A stretch of DNA of 64,000 nt. Source: Simmondsia chinensis. Lineage: Eukaryota; Streptophyta; Magnoliopsida; Caryophyllales; Simmondsiaceae. Position numbers and translations under genes: made by a program. Positions within the stretch are counted from its first letter, which is position 1. Every line of letters begins with the position of its first letter. The stretch covers positions 7,044,501-7,108,500 of the forward strand of contig JAGTTD010000006.1 in the NCBI GenBank assembly GCA_018398585.1, in the 5' to 3' direction. The notes under the pieces were generated by a model that saw nothing but the letters and a program-made list of their open reading frames with translations, did not search any database and was not told where the DNA came from. Positions 12,101-24,190 of the stretch are shown one piece after another.

Positions 12101-12790
12101 ATGGAGCAGGGTGCTAATTAATGGTTGGCATGGGGAGTGATGTTATGATAACATGGACTCCCTAAAGCATGGAAAAGACTATAATCAAGTGCTTGGTTAA
12201 AAAGCTTTTCAAAGGGAGAAAAATTTTGTAAATTCAGAGTTTGAAACGATTTATAACTTAATAAGTAGTGTAGGTAGCATCATCCCAAAACAGGGGTGGT
12301 AAAAGAGATAGGAAAAGGAGCTTCCATAACATTTCAATTACATGTCGATGCTTACATTCCTTCACTCCATTTTGTTGCGGAGTATTAGGATAGGAGAAAT
12401 GAAAGTGGATGCCATGGGTCCGATAAAGAGTGCTCATTCCCTGATTGTCGAACTCAAGACCACTGTCACTTTGAAAGCATTTGATTTTAGTGTCAAACTG
12501 CTTTTCAACAAAGGTTTCGAAATCAGAAAATTGAGAAAATACTTCATCTGTCTTACACATTGATAAAGCCATGAAAACCGAGAGAGATTTTCAATAAAAA
12601 CCACATAGTATTGAAATTATGATTTAGTGCAAGTGGTGCTTGCCAAACATCAGAGTGAATTAATTGTAAAGGTCTAGTAGTTGTATGTAAAACACGATGA
12701 AATAGCAGTTTATGGGATTTGCCTAAACAACATGCATTACAATGTTTCAACAAACTATAACTAGTAGAAAGCAAACATTGATTATTCGAG
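12100..12790 (-). pseudogene. Copia C integrase core
   Basis: Minus strand 12258-12572 reads FQSDSGLEFDNQ and, after the usual spacing, YPNTPQQNGVKECKHRH. These are the second Asp and the Glu of the DDE catalytic triad. The first catalytic Asp lies in LQLIHSDVW at about 12650-12680. The upstream CNACCLGKSH (about 12710-12745) is the Cys pair of the zinc site. The reading breaks between 12553 and 12600. The function would be insertion of cDNA; it is now inactive. Confidence 0.86.
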
Positions 12791-14070
12791 AGGTCTAGAA
12801 CTGAATTTCCTAAGTGTCCTAAGCACCTATGCTAGAGTTCAATGATGACTTCCATGCCACAAGTCCAATTAGATGAGGAGGGAAATCGTAGAGTGGTCTA
12901 ACTCTATGTATCATGGGGAGAGTCGTCCCCATAGCCTTGCCCTTAACACAAAAGGAAGAAGTTTCGAATTCAACCACACAATTGTTATTACGATACAATT
13001 GTTTTATAGACATAAAATACAACTAAGACTGGGTATAAGAAAGACATTGGACAATGACAAAGGACGAGACCTGCTACAAATGCTAGAAGAGCCAACATTG
13101 TAAACAAGTAATAAAGATCCAGTACTAACTTTAAAGATTTATAACTAGGGTAATAATGTAAATTATTTAGTATCCTAAGTTCAAAGTTCAAGTTGACACC
13201 CTGAAGGGGGAAGGTTGCGTACATCTACCCCCTCCCCCCCCCCCCCCCCCCCCCGCGGGCCCTGCTTTTGCGGGAGCCCTTGAGGCACTGGGATTGTTGT
13301 TGTTGTTGAGTTCGAAGTCATATGGTTTGACATAGTAGAATTTGGGTACCATATGTAGTCAATAGGATTAGAGATAAACAAGGCTGATATTAAGTGGAAA
13401 AGTTTGGTCTGGACATATTCATATGTATAGTGGGATGCAACATGACCTACCTAATAGCAAAACTAGGAAAGAAGGAGCCCAGACCCGAGTATACCATCAT
13501 GAGACTAACGAGGAGATGTACCTTTAGTTCATACTCAAGGTTGGAAGTGCGAAGGATGTCCCCCAGATCCAGCCGAACCCAAACTTAATGCTGAACCAAC
13601 CAACGATTGACCACTTGTAGCTGGTTGTTGTTGCTAATGCTAATTACGGCCACCACATCCTCCATTACTTTTGGATTTGCATCCTCGGCCCCCATGGCCA
13701 TGCCCACCACACCCATGCCTACTACTAGTGGAGTCCTATGACTGACCATTAGTAGCCAAATCATGACCATAATTGGCATTTGAACAGCCTTGAAACCGAG
13801 CGAGAACCGCCTCTTTATCTAAGAAAATCTTCCATTGTTCCAAAGTAAGGTTTGGGGAGAAGTTTTAAGTAAAGTAATTAAAAGGATCGTACTTAGGCAG
13901 TATCCTGAAGAGGTTATAGTAAATCAACTCCCCATTAGAAACTGGTGAGTCAATGGCAGCTACGTTGTTGGCAATGGTTTTAAGCTCAGTGAGGTAAGTG
14001 TCCATTGTCTTATTGCCTTTGCATAAGATAGCAAGTTGAGAATGTAGATCAAATTCTTTTGCTATGGATT
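12791..14070 (-). pseudogene. Copia C gag C-terminus and protease region (decayed)
   Basis: On the minus strand, 13800-14070 reads as UBN2-type gag (KEFDLHSQLAILCKGNK and MDTYLTELKTIANNVAAIDS). A Gly-rich basic stretch follows at about 13620-13730, in the place where the zinc knuckle is normally found. The protease is not recognisable; 12819-13190 gives only weak similarity to the protease/pre-integrase region. A LINE/SINE tail is inserted at 13188-13308. The N-terminus of this gag is on the far side of the Tat element at 47883-48318. Confidence 0.78.
13188..13308 (+). mobile_element. RTE/SINE-type 3' tail copy with (TTG)n end
   Basis: 121 bases matching 19121-19265 and 25080-25280: CCTGAAGGGGGAAGG, GCGTACATC, TTTTGCGGGAGCCC, GAGGCACTGGG and a TTG repeat end. 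A candidate target duplication is AGTTCAAAGT (13178-13187) and AGTTCGAAGT (13309-13318), 9 of 10 identical. An uninterrupted run of 21 C (13234-13254) lies inside it. Confidence 0.75.
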
Positions 14071-15460
14071 TGATTACACCTCAAACTTGAGATAGTTGGG
14101 ATGATGCCATTTTGAGCAAAGCGCCGCGTGCTTGTCACGGGAGACTCTCCTTGAGGGAGACAAGGCCTTTAGGTGCTAAAGTAACGACATATTTTCTCGA
14201 GCCCAACTACTTGAGAAGTTTAAAACCCTGACAAGGGAATCAACCACTTGAGGCTCGAAAGGGTTAAGAGGATAAAAGGAGCTCGAGCTCAAGGGACTTC
14301 TTAGAAGACTGCAACATAGGTGGTTTCCAAGCTCCAGACAGTTACTTGGAGTGCAATTTCATATGCGCGAGCTTCAAGCTTATCCAACAGAACATGGTGA
14401 ATCTAGAAGGGACTTCAACTAAAAATACGAATGTGGGCTTTTAGAAAGACGCTCTAACACACCAAATCAGGGGCACATTCACTACCCATTCACGAGCCAA
14501 AGAAGCTTTGAGGCCAACGTGGGAAGAAAATGCTATGGAATTAGGGAGCAACAGTTATTTTCTTCTGCTATATGTAAGAGACACTATTGTAGTTGTAAAG
14601 TGTCCCAACACCACTCATACAAACTTCTTCAAGTTTCTTTGTAGCACACTTGAGCTTTTACCTAGAAGTAGCATAACTTAGCTTAGCTTAGTTTAGAGTA
14701 GATCTTGCTATATTTGCTTTCATCAGAGTAATATAGCTCTTTGAGCTTCAGCTATGAACTTCTTGTTTTGATCTGTTCCCAAAATTGACAAGTTAGGAAT
14801 TGATGCTTTATTTTAAGGCTTTGACGACCAATACTTGACCTATTGCATTGGTATTTATACTACTGTTACTGCTTAATAAGTCAGGTGAACTTAGGTTTGC
14901 GGCTTTGCTTAAGGGCTTTGACGGCCAAGGCTCGACCTTAGCTGAGTTGATCCTCATCCAGTGACCCAAATACAATTTGCTTCACCTAAATCTTGTCAGA
15001 CTCTAACTCATTCTAGTTATTATAAGTCAAGGGTGCCAGGCCTAAAAATCTGATTGACTCGGGCTTATTAGTGGATTGCTGAGTTCTTGAGTTTTTCTCC
15101 ATCCCAATTTCTTATTTTTTAGTGTATGAAGAAAAGTGTCAGTGGGCCTTGCTCCATCACTATAACTGCCACTTGATTTAGATCCATATTCCTTTAATTT
15201 TCTGTCATCATATATATGAAAAGATCCACAAAAAAAGTCTCAATTAGAGCGTAAGCATAATCCACGTGTTTAACAAACGAAGTTGGATACATCGAAAGCA
15301 TCATGCCTTTTCTCCCAAAAGGTGAGTGATTCAAGTCAAAGATGTGCGGTCCAGAAGTTAGACTCGCTCCTTAGTCGTGGCGAATCCCTTTTGCATGTTT
15401 CTTTGCATTTGTATTTATGGCAACCACGTTTAAACACTTAGCAAACAAATAAAGCAAACA
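14071..15460 (+). repeat. 5' LTR of Tat element
   Basis: 1390 bases starting TGATTACACC and ending AAAGCAAACA. It aligns along its whole length with 46476-47872, but with many differences, roughly 15-20 percent by eye, so this is one of the oldest insertions in the window. Confidence 0.85.
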
Positions 15461-15464
15461 CGCC

Positions 15465-15480
15465 TTTGGTGACCACAGTG
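15465..15480 (+). other. PBS-like site of Tat element
   Basis: TTTGGTGACCACAGTG follows the LTR by four bases. It resembles the tRNA-Arg-type primer sites of Ogre/Tat elements, but the match is approximate. Confidence 0.45.
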
Positions 15481-15555
15481 AGAGGCTTACCATAAGACTT
15501 AATTGCCTTTAACCCCATCGTGGACCATAAAAATATAATCTCAAACCATTTTGTA

Positions 15556-17439
15556 ATGGTCAGAACAAGGATATCTAGCGCTCTTGCACAAGAAGAACTT
15601 GAAGGCCTAGCCTAAATTGGGTCCCCACTTAAGCACCCTCTAGAGCAAAGTCTTGTATCACGAGGGGAAGAGACTAGTCACAACCACGATAATGAGAGCA
15701 AAGGTGATGAAGACATCCTAGAAGACAAGCATATTGGGCTTGATGGCTATTCTCACAAGAGTTTCATGGCCATGCTCAAGTGTTGTGTGGAACTTGTTGA
15801 TCTCCGAATTGAACAAGCCATGAAAGAGGTCTATGAAAAACAATGTGGTGAAATAGAACGCACTTTAGTGACCCAACATGAAAACCCTTCTGCAATGAGA
15901 GCTATAATCAATGACGTTGGGACCTCAATGAAAGAAAGACTTCATAGTGAAACTAATAGAGTCTTAGTTGAAATTAATTCAACCTTGCCTTATACTACTA
16001 CCCTTATTGCTAAAGATGTGGCTAGACAGTTAGTAGCCAAAGTCGAGCCAATCTTAGTTAGGCAAGTTGAAACTCATAATAGCATAGTCCAAGCCGTTAG
16101 AGAGGATGTAAGGGAACTTAGTCCTATACCTCCTCCTTCAGTTCCAACTGAGTATCCTGATGATGTTCCTTCAAACTCACGAATGCCAGTTGCTCAGGTT
16201 GACAACACTATCCTTGAGAGAGCTGGAAACCCAGTGGTGGATAACCCAGGTGTTGTTCACTTGGAGATTGACCATAGAGTTAAGAATACGTCCCTTAGTG
16301 TTGCAGGACCTTTGAACAAGGGATTTTCTCCGGCATCGAGGGATCTTGATACAATGGAAAAGTAGCACTTGTCCTTGAGACAGGGAGGCATAGTCGCTCA
16401 TACCACCCTCATGTTAGAGAGGTTGCCTTGAGGTTTGCTCAAGGCCTTGGAGTAGGTGCGCAAGGACAGGTACCCAATTATGGGAACTAGACCATCCCTC
16501 CTAACCAGCCACGTCCTAAGGATCAGAATTTGGGGATTGATCAGGCAAGGACGACCTAGTAGCATGTCAATGTACGTGTGCCTTTATGCATATCACATAA
16601 CCAAGGATCTATTGGAACATACTTTGGGGCCAATTGATTGAATGGCCAGAATGGCCAAGGGGGTTACCCTGCATATGTGGGATAACAACTGTTCCCACAT
16701 TTGATTGTAATGGGAGCTCAGGGATAGCTTACCGATCCCCCTCGAGACCCTCAGCCACTTGGGAGGGCAATGGCAGGCATATAACCATGTGCCAAACCTA
16801 CCCCTCTAAGGTCAATTGACTGGCCTTATTGAGCAGATTTATGGGCCAGGCCTCATGAGGGTCAATAGACCATTGTATAATAAACCATACCCTAATTACA
16901 TTGACAAGGAATACCCTTTCCCTCGAGGATACAAAATCCTCGAGTTTACCCTTTTTATTGGGAGAGGAAAGCGTGTTTACTCTCGAGCATTTGGTAAGGT
17001 TTGGCTGCCAATGTACAGAAGCTGCTGATAATCCATATCTGAAACTTAGATTGTTTCCTAGTTCTTTGACAAGGACTACCTTTCAATGGTAATTCTATCT
17101 ACTATTGGGCTAACATAGCCAAACAATTCTAGGCACAGTTCCCAAGGATGGAGCTAGGAACTTCTATGTTTGACTTGGCTCGAATGAGAAAAAAGCTAGG
17201 TGAATCAGTGGAGGATTATATTAATCGGTTCAAGAGAGCCAAGTTGAAATGCACATTAGCTCTTCCTGTAGCTGAATATGCCAAGCTAGCCTTAAATGGC
17301 TTGGATTTTGAATTTGGGATGAAGTTTGAATTCTCAAACTTCACAACTCTCCTGCAGCTGGCAAAATATGCCGCTAGGTATGAGGCTGTTTTGAAAGAAG
17401 AAAGCCTCAAGAGAAATAATGTGTATAGGACTTACGTAC
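15556..17439 (+). pseudogene. Tat-element gag, N-terminal and central part
   Basis: The best start is the ATG at 15556, 96 bases past the LTR; it reads MVRTRISSALAQEELEGLA and then meets a TAG/TAA-type stop near codon 20. The same frame is open again from about 15616 and runs to 16365, including an internal ATG at 15766. The later part (17148-17439) carries the gag core: MRKKLGESVEDYINRFKRAK and LALNGLDFEFGMKFEF. In between are frame changes. The coding sequence is cut at 17439 by the copia B LTR and resumes at 36686. Confidence 0.78.
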
Positions 17440-18817
17440 TGTTAGGAATAGTGTCCTGAAAATCAAAATTTGTCTTGTAAATGTTATTTTATTAATGAGT
17501 AAACTTGAAGATCTAGTCATTTCCTTGTTAAATTTATGTAAGTGAGAGTATATATAACATGTGATTTTCTCTCAAGCAATGTCCTTGAGATGGACATAGC
17601 CCTAAGATTACAATTTACATATTTGTTCTAAGTGGTTTATGAGATTAACCCACAGATAGATGTGGAACAAATGGTATGGATCGTTGTTTGAAAACCTGGT
17701 AGTCAAAGACAAATTTGGACCATGCTAAGATTATAACGTGACACTTTAGATGACTTGTCCTTGTCTTGTGGATGGTGATCCAAAAGTGTTAGGTTGGTAT
17801 GTTTAATAAGATTGATACACTGAGTAGGACATGTGGGTTACATGTTTCTAGACTACTATTGGAAATGAGTGATTCATGTTATACTATCTAAACGACGACT
17901 CTAAATCCTGGGAGTATTTTGGATTTGTACATGGAATGTTAGTTACTTTGGTGTACTATAAGTAAGGTCTTGATAAATGACTGAATTCACACGTATACTG
18001 GGTAGTGGTGTGAAGTGTCAAGGATCAAGTATTCGATAGTGAATCTATAGTCTCTTACGAGTTACAGATGTCCCCTTAGTTGATTTGCAAGCATTTGAAT
18101 TAATTCGGAATCTTTGGCCGAAGTGTTCTAAGTGTTTGACATTTGGAATTTATATTGTGAATATGTTTAAGTATAAATGAATTATTCAGTAAAGGGCGAG
18201 TCAGTAACTAATGAAAAAGTTGTGAGAAAAATAATGGTAATAGTTATAATTATTTTTCGTTATGGACATCTCACAGAGGGGTTGTTGTCGTAAGAATAGT
18301 CTAATTAGGAATTATCGAATAAATGAGTTAAGTCTAGAGTGCAGTGGGATTTGTTTAGAGGAATTAAGTCCCATTAAATGATAATTAAAATTTATCATGA
18401 GATGGGAATTAATTTAACTAATTTAGAACTGGATTTAAATTGTCCCTAAGGTCCCTGTGCAAGCCTCTATTTTATTGCCATTGAAAAAATATTAAAAAAT
18501 TATGAGATGAATAAAGGTTAAAAATTACAAAATAAAATAATTTTTTGAAATTAAAAATTTATAAGATGAATTTTTATATGTGAAAACGAAGCAAAACAAA
18601 AAGAAAATAAAAATAAATCGCACAAACACCACTGCAATCCGCGTTTAAATGTGGCAGCCAATTAGTGTGCGACAAGTGCCCAGGGGAGATATCCGCGTGC
18701 CTCGTGCGTTGTGAAAAGGCTAATGGCATGCAGTTGAATGCTGCGTTTTGGTTGTGTGTTTAGTGTTCACGCATCCTACATCAAAATTTCATACTTTTTT
18801 CCGCCCCGATATCCTAC

Positions 18818-18825
18818 TATAAATA
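18818..18825 (+). promoter_or_regulatory. TATA box in copia B left LTR
   Basis: TATAAATA within CTACTATAAATAGGGG, in the middle of the LTR and on the sense strand of the element: the expected place for the U3 promoter. Confidence 0.6.
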
Positions 18826-19120
18826 GGGGTACTAATTTCATGGTTTGGCATCAAATTGAAAATTCAAGATTTCTGAAAGTATTGACTTTTAGACATCTAA
18901 TTAGAGACAAAATTTTCCTTTGAAACTTTTCTTCTTCAATTTAATATTTTTAGAAGCTCCCTCTCTGTGCATTTTGAGGTGATTCGGTAGAAGGCTTCTG
19001 GGTCTTAGCTTTCTCGGCGTTCTTATTTATTGTCACTCTGGTTTTCGCTATTTGGAGTAATTCCAGGTATCTATCTCTTTCCTTTCTCTTTTAAGTTTTT
19101 CACTTTTCTATTTACAATAT

Positions 19121-19265
19121 GACATAACTCTCAGGTTGGGGGTCCTCGGAAACAGCCTCTCTTCAGCTTCATATCCTGAAGGGGAAGGCTGCGTACATCA
19201 ACCCCCCCAGACCTCGCTTTTGCGGGAGCCCTTGAGGCACTGGGCTTCTTGTTGTTGTTGTTGTT
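19121..19265 (+). mobile_element. Short RTE-type tail insertion with 19-bp target duplication
   Basis: 145 bases ending in (TTG)n. It is flanked by the perfect direct repeat ACTTTTCTATTTACAATAT (19102-19120 and 19266-19284). The body (CTCGGAAACAGCCTC, GCGTACATC, TTTTGCGGGAGCCC, GAGGCACTGGG) matches the 3' end of the RTE LINE next door on the opposite strand. No A or B box is seen, so it is a 5'-truncated LINE tail or a truncated SINE. The long target duplication shows LINE-type target-primed integration. Confidence 0.88.
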
Positions 19266-19449
19266 ACTTTTCTATTTACAATATTTTTGTTATGCTAGTT
19301 TAATTCATGTTATTATGAATGTATTAGAGTAGAGGCCTGTAGATTTAAATTAGAAATTTTAATTTATAGATTTAAAATTAGGATTTTTAAACACTTCCGC
19401 TACGTTGACTTTAATAAATTAGGGAAACTTTTTGAAATTTGTCCTAACA

Positions 19450-19465
19450 TTGGTGTCGGAGCTAG
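19450..19465 (+). other. Primer binding site of copia B
   Basis: TTGGTGTCGGAGCTAG begins right after the LTR. It is the tRNA-iMet site (TGGTATCAGAGCTAG) with two changes. Confidence 0.75.
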
Positions 19466-19483
19466 CCTTTGATTACATTCATA

Positions 19484-21212
19484 CAACAACAAGAACAACA
19501 ATAGACCCAGTGGCTCAAGGGTTCCCGCATAAGCAGGGTCTGAGAGGGGTGGGATGTATGCAGCCTTACTCGTTCATGATGTTACCCTAATGGGAGGCTG
19601 TTTCTGAGAACCCCCAACTCGAGAAGCATGAAAGCATAAATCATACAAGCATTTAGGTGTAAGAGCATAAACAATGAAACGTAGCAAGCATATAGGGAGT
19701 ATAAAGTAGCATATTAGAAGAAATGAATAGGCAATAAAAAAAAAAAGTCGACAGAATAATAGGCGGCCAACACACAGCAAAAGTGCGTACAATAAAACAT
19801 GCATGCATAAGGGCCTCGAGGCACTAGTACTAGCTTAGAAGTGCTCCTTGATCCTAAACCACTACATCGGTTACACCTATACTAATCCTCCTCTTAGCTC
19901 TATCTAGGGCCATCTCCTCATTTAGGTTGATATAGGTGAGGTCATGTCAAATCGCCTCCATCCAACTCTTCTTTGGCTGGCCTCTCCCCTCTTTCCATCT
20001 GTAATATGGAGTTGTTCGAATCTCTTGAGAGGGGCAGTGGTCATTCTCCTCCTAATATGCCCAAACCACCACAAACGTTGCTCCCTCAACTTATCTTCGA
20101 TTAGGGCCACACCCTATTTTCTTCTTATTATGTCATTTCTAATTTTATCCTTCTCTGCGTGTCCATACATTTATCTCAACATCCTCATCTCCGCCACCTT
20201 CAGCTTCTGCATGCGAAGATGTTTAACAAGCTAGCACTCGGCCCCATAAAGACATAGCCGGTCTCACTATCCTCTTATAATATATTTTCTTTAACTTTAA
20301 TAGGAACTTCCTATTGCATAGTACTACAGAAGCCATCCTCCATTTATGCCAACCTACTTTAATCCGGTTGTTGACATCTGCGTCAACTTCACTGTCTTGT
20401 TGTACCATAAAACCCAAGTATTTAAAGCACTCCGATCCAATCTTGGTGTTTTCTATGCTTGGTCTGGTAGAGGTATAGAACTTGAGCTCCATATACTCGG
20501 TCTTAGATCTACTAAGTCTTAAACCTTTCAATTCCAAGGTCGTTCTCCAAAGTTCTAGCTTCTCATTCATATCCTCTCTAGACTCTTCCACCAGAACTGT
20601 ATCATCCGTGAAAAGCATGCACCAAGGCACGTCCCCTTGGATGTGCCTAGTGGCCTCGTTCATAACCAGAATGAATAAAAAGAGACTCGAGGCTAATCCT
20701 TGGTATACCCAAACTGTAATGGGGAAAGCGTGTGTCTCCCCTTCTGCTGTGCACACATAGGTTAGTACATCTTCGTACATGTCTTTAATAACTCGGATAT
20801 AGGACAAGGGAATGCGTTTCCCCTCCAAGACCCTGCATAGGACCTCTCTCGGTACTTTATCATATGCCTTCTCCAAATCAATAAAAACCATGTGAAGGTC
20901 CTTTTGCCTATCTCTGTAGTGCTCTATCGACCGCCTTAAGAGATGGATGGCTTTTATCGTCGACCTAATAGGCATAAATCCAAATTGGTTCTCTGAGACC
21001 CTTGTTTGTTGCAGTAGCTTTCTTTCTATGATCCGCTCCCAAAGCTTTAGAATGTGGCTCATTAGTTTGATTCCACTAGTGTTGGCACAACTTTGGAGGT
21101 TGCCTTTGTTCTTGTAGATAGGAACTAATGTACTGTTCGGCCACTCATCAGGCATCTTTTTCCCTTGAAGAATTTGGTATAATAGTTTGGTTGAATAGTT
21201 TGGTCAGCCATA
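19484..21212 (-). mobile_element. RTE-type LINE, 5'-truncated
   Basis: Minus-strand non-LTR retrotransposon. The 3' end is at 19484 with an impure TTG repeat. The 3' UTR carries the same tail sequence as the short copies in this window. The RT and C-terminal region follow; coding similarity (WLTKLFN) is traceable to 21212. No endonuclease domain is present, so it is truncated at its 5' end. A 12-base match ATTACATTCATA at 19472-19483 and 21389-21400 may be the target duplication, but then about 175 bases next to the 5' end would need another explanation. Confidence 0.88.
20223..21155 (-). pseudogene. RTE LINE reverse transcriptase (310 codons)
   Basis: Starts at [19 protein letters not shown], inside the RT domain rather than at a true protein start. 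Finger and palm motifs in order: [49 protein letters not shown] (usually QGSALSP-like), and the catalytic box [14 protein letters not shown]. In the last, Thr replaces the Ala of FADD but both Asp remain. [11 protein letters not shown] is the thumb. A further piece, LREQRLWWFGHIRRR (19922-20110), belongs to the C-terminus after a frame change. The enzyme would copy LINE RNA at a nicked target; the copy is inactive because it lacks the 5' half and has stops. Confidence 0.92.
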
Positions 21213-21684
21213 TAATTACAATTATAATATACATGAATGGGTATAATAAAATCAAAATTAATAGACTTGCGATTTAATAAAATAGAGATTTTATTGAGAA
21301 GAAATGATAGTTTAAGCGCCAGTTTAAATTGTTTAAATCGATAATGAATTAATAGTTAATTCATAGTTGTCAATATAAATTAATTAAAATTACATTCATA
21401 TTATACGTATAGTGAGATTATGAGTATTTGTTCATGATTTACAAAATCGGATAAAATGGATTTAATAAGACTAGATTTAATTGTTTTTAAAATATAAAAA
21501 AAAAGTTCGCTGACACTAACGTCAGAGCGTCAGCAAATTTTAATTTAAAAAAATTATTTTGGATGTGTAGATGTCAGTACTAGTTTATATAATAATTAAA
21601 AATTAATTTTTTAGTAATTAATTTAATTTTAGAATGAGATTCTAAAGGAGATTATGGGAATTAAAACCACTAGTTTATAAAAAT
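21213..21684 (+). other. AT-rich leader sequence of copia B, no gene
   Basis: No coding signal. A 26-base imperfect palindrome (GCTGACACTAACG.. to ..GCGTCAGC) lies near 21509-21535. The part from about 21400 resembles 30500-30820, so it belongs to a sequence present twice in block B. Confidence 0.5.
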
Positions 21685-22150
21685 CAAGTGGGAGCGAGAT
21701 TCAATTGTTGAATCCTCACGGTCTGCAATACTAGTCTAGCAGTAGAGTGAATTGGCATCACTCCCCGTGGAGGGTGTCGGTTTGTTAGTTACAAGGTTGG
21801 ACTTCTATTAAGATAAAACAAAGTGCAAGGAAGCGATGTGACCATGTTGCCGTGGAGTATTATGTGTATTTTTATAAAGGTTTAGGTAATGGTTTTCACT
21901 TGATTAGTGTGATACATTAGCCTCTCTGAGGAGTTTTGTTGTATTATGTTAGAGACTAAAGTAAAGTGATCGTTACTCATATTTACTAAGAGCTACAAGA
22001 AAATATGTTAATTAAGAATAGTTTTTACCCAAACTAATTTCATACGATTTTGCTGTCGGGAAGTAAGGAGTGGTGTGTCTGGGTCATCATTGCATATATG
22101 ATAGTACAGTTTTATAGATACCTGACTTATTGTGTTTATTAAAAAAAAAG
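21685..22150 (+). repeat. Leader repeat R1 of block B
   Basis: About 466 bases beginning CAAGTGGGAGCGAG. It is similar to R2 (30823-31299) and R3 (31300-31766): shared landmarks are TTGGACTTCT, AAGTGCAAG, GCCGTGGAG and GAGAC..AAG. It lies just upstream of gag and is probably the untranslated leader of the copia element. Confidence 0.75.
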
Positions 22151-22264
22151 AATAGATATCACTGTATTATACATGACTCATATTAAATAGTTACATAAAT
22201 ATTTGCATTTATAGTGTTTTTAAAATAGAAACTACATGTGAACTTCACTCGATTCTAATGCATA

Positions 22265-24190
22265 ATGTACTCACTGGACCAAATTACTTTGCCTGAAAAA
22301 CAAGTTGGACTTAGTTTTTACTCACTAGCATGTCCACCAATGCCCACTGCTAATTGCACAATTACTGAAAAAAGCATTACGAATGCTGGCATGGGGCCTG
22401 CAGCTAAGATGATTGAACATTTAGTAGAAATGTTCGAGAAGCAATACAAAGTAGCAAGGCTAGAACCCATAACGCAGTTGCTCAAAATGAGGATGTCCAA
22501 AGGAATACCAGTTGAGAAACACATCATGAATTTGATGACGTGCTTTTTTGAACTAGAGATCCTCGGAGCTGAGTTTGGATAGTCATACTTACCAAAAATC
22601 ATTCGCTCAGTTAAACTAAATTTTTATATGAACAACAAAAACTATTTGCTACCTGAACTAATGAAAGAGATGCAAGCAACAGAGGACATGATGTGAGGCA
22701 TGGGGAGTACTTAGGAATTGGGGATGAGTAACAGTCAGCAAATCAATGGAAAGTGTTCCCTTTGTGGAAAAAGGGGCCACTAGAAAGGGGACTGCACTAA
22801 GGACTTAGCATCCCTTCCTGCAAATGCTAATAAGCCATCTAGTGAATGTATGTTGATATTTTACTTAGTTGAGTCATGTGTAGTTAAGAGTCCACCAGGA
22901 TCCTGGTGTGTTCACTCAGGTTCAACTGACCATATCTGTAACATGTTACAGAGGCTCAGGCTAACTTGGAGGCTACATGATGGACTGATGTACCTGATGG
23001 TTTGAGATGGTACAAGAGTAGTGGTCTTAGAAGTAGGGGATGTTAGCTTAGCTTTTAGTGGAAGGGTTTTGTTTTTAAAGAATTGTTTATTTATTCTTGC
23101 ATTGCGTAGGAATTTGATTTCTGTCTCTCGTTTAGTGAATAATGGTTATTCATTAAATTCTAGTTCTTAACTATTTATTACGAGAAAAAAATTGTATATT
23201 TGCAAAAGTTACAAGTGTGGATGGTTTATTCATGTTGTTTTCTTATCAAAATTCTGATATTTGTTTGAATGAATCTGGTATAAGCTCACTTGTTCTATCA
23301 CCTAAAAGAAAACAACCTGAAAGGGATAATGCCTTCACATGGAACCAACATTTAGGTCACATCAAATTCGAATGGGATCTAAAGACTAGTAAATGATGGA
23401 ATGATAGAACCTTTGGAATTGAAGTCATTACCAGTCTGCAAATTTTGACTAGAAGGTAAGATGACCGAGTTTGTCTTTAAGAGTAAAGGCAACATGATTG
23501 GTGACTTGCTTGAACTGGTTCACATAGATGTATGTGGACTAATGAACGTTCAAGCAAGAGGTGGATATGAGTACTTCATCACATTTACTGATGATTAATC
23601 AAGGTATGGATAGGTTTACCTAATAAGACATAAGTCGGGCTTTTTTTAAAAGTTCAAAGAGTATAAAGCTGAAGTTGAAAAGCAACTAGGTAAAAAGTAA
23701 AGTCACTTCGATCAGATCAAGGTGGGGAATATCTTTCGGGTGAATTTCTGGATTTTCTAACTACAAATGAGATAAGATCTCAGCTTTCTACTCCTGATAT
23801 ACCATAGCAGAATGGTGTTGCAGAAAAATGAAATATGACATTGTTAGAGATGCAAAGGTCCATAATGAGCCATGTTACTTTATCAATCTCTTTCTGAGGT
23901 TATATGCTTTAGAGACAACAACATATCTTCTTAACTTAGTTTCATATAAATCAATTCCTACAATACCTGTTGAGTTATGGACTGGGCAAAAGCCACGTTT
24001 GGGGTACCCTCGTATTTGGGGGAGCCTAGCACATGTGTTGAAAAAGAATCCTAACAAGTTAGAATCAAGGATAATAAATGTCATGAATAAAGTTGTGAAT
24101 AAGAGAAATTGTGAATTTCGTAAAAGGAAAGAATACCTAATTTGGTTATTGAAGAGTTTAATGACTACATTGTCAATTCATCAAATTTAA
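22265..24190 (+). pseudogene. Copia B gag to integrase (decayed)
   Basis: The gag core is open at 22265-22582 (MIEHLVEMFEKQYKVARLEP, GIPVEKHIMNLMTCFFELE), then broken. A zinc knuckle CSLCGKRGH followed by KGDC lies near 22750-22795. A protease-like WCVHSGSTDHICN lies near 22900-22940; D is replaced by H, so it is dead. The pre-integrase NQHLGHIKF is near 23345. The integrase core RSDQGGEYLSGEF and LSTPDIP.QNGVAEK at 23710-23835 carries the second and third catalytic acids. Further remnants run to about 24190. At least ten stops interrupt it. RT is absent here; a reverse transcriptase of the same block appears at 33900-34800. Confidence 0.85.

Larger units (their letters stand above)
17440..19449 (+). 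repeat. Copia B left LTR
   Basis: 2010 bases from TGTTAGGAATAG to GTCCTAACA, including a 145-base tail insertion plus its duplicated target (19102-19284). Subtracting these gives a length close to the right LTR (1865). The shared start (TGTT..GAxTxGTGTCCTxAAA) and the GAGATGGACxTxG segment near 17590 and 34957 tie the two together. Divergence is high. Confidence 0.82.
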
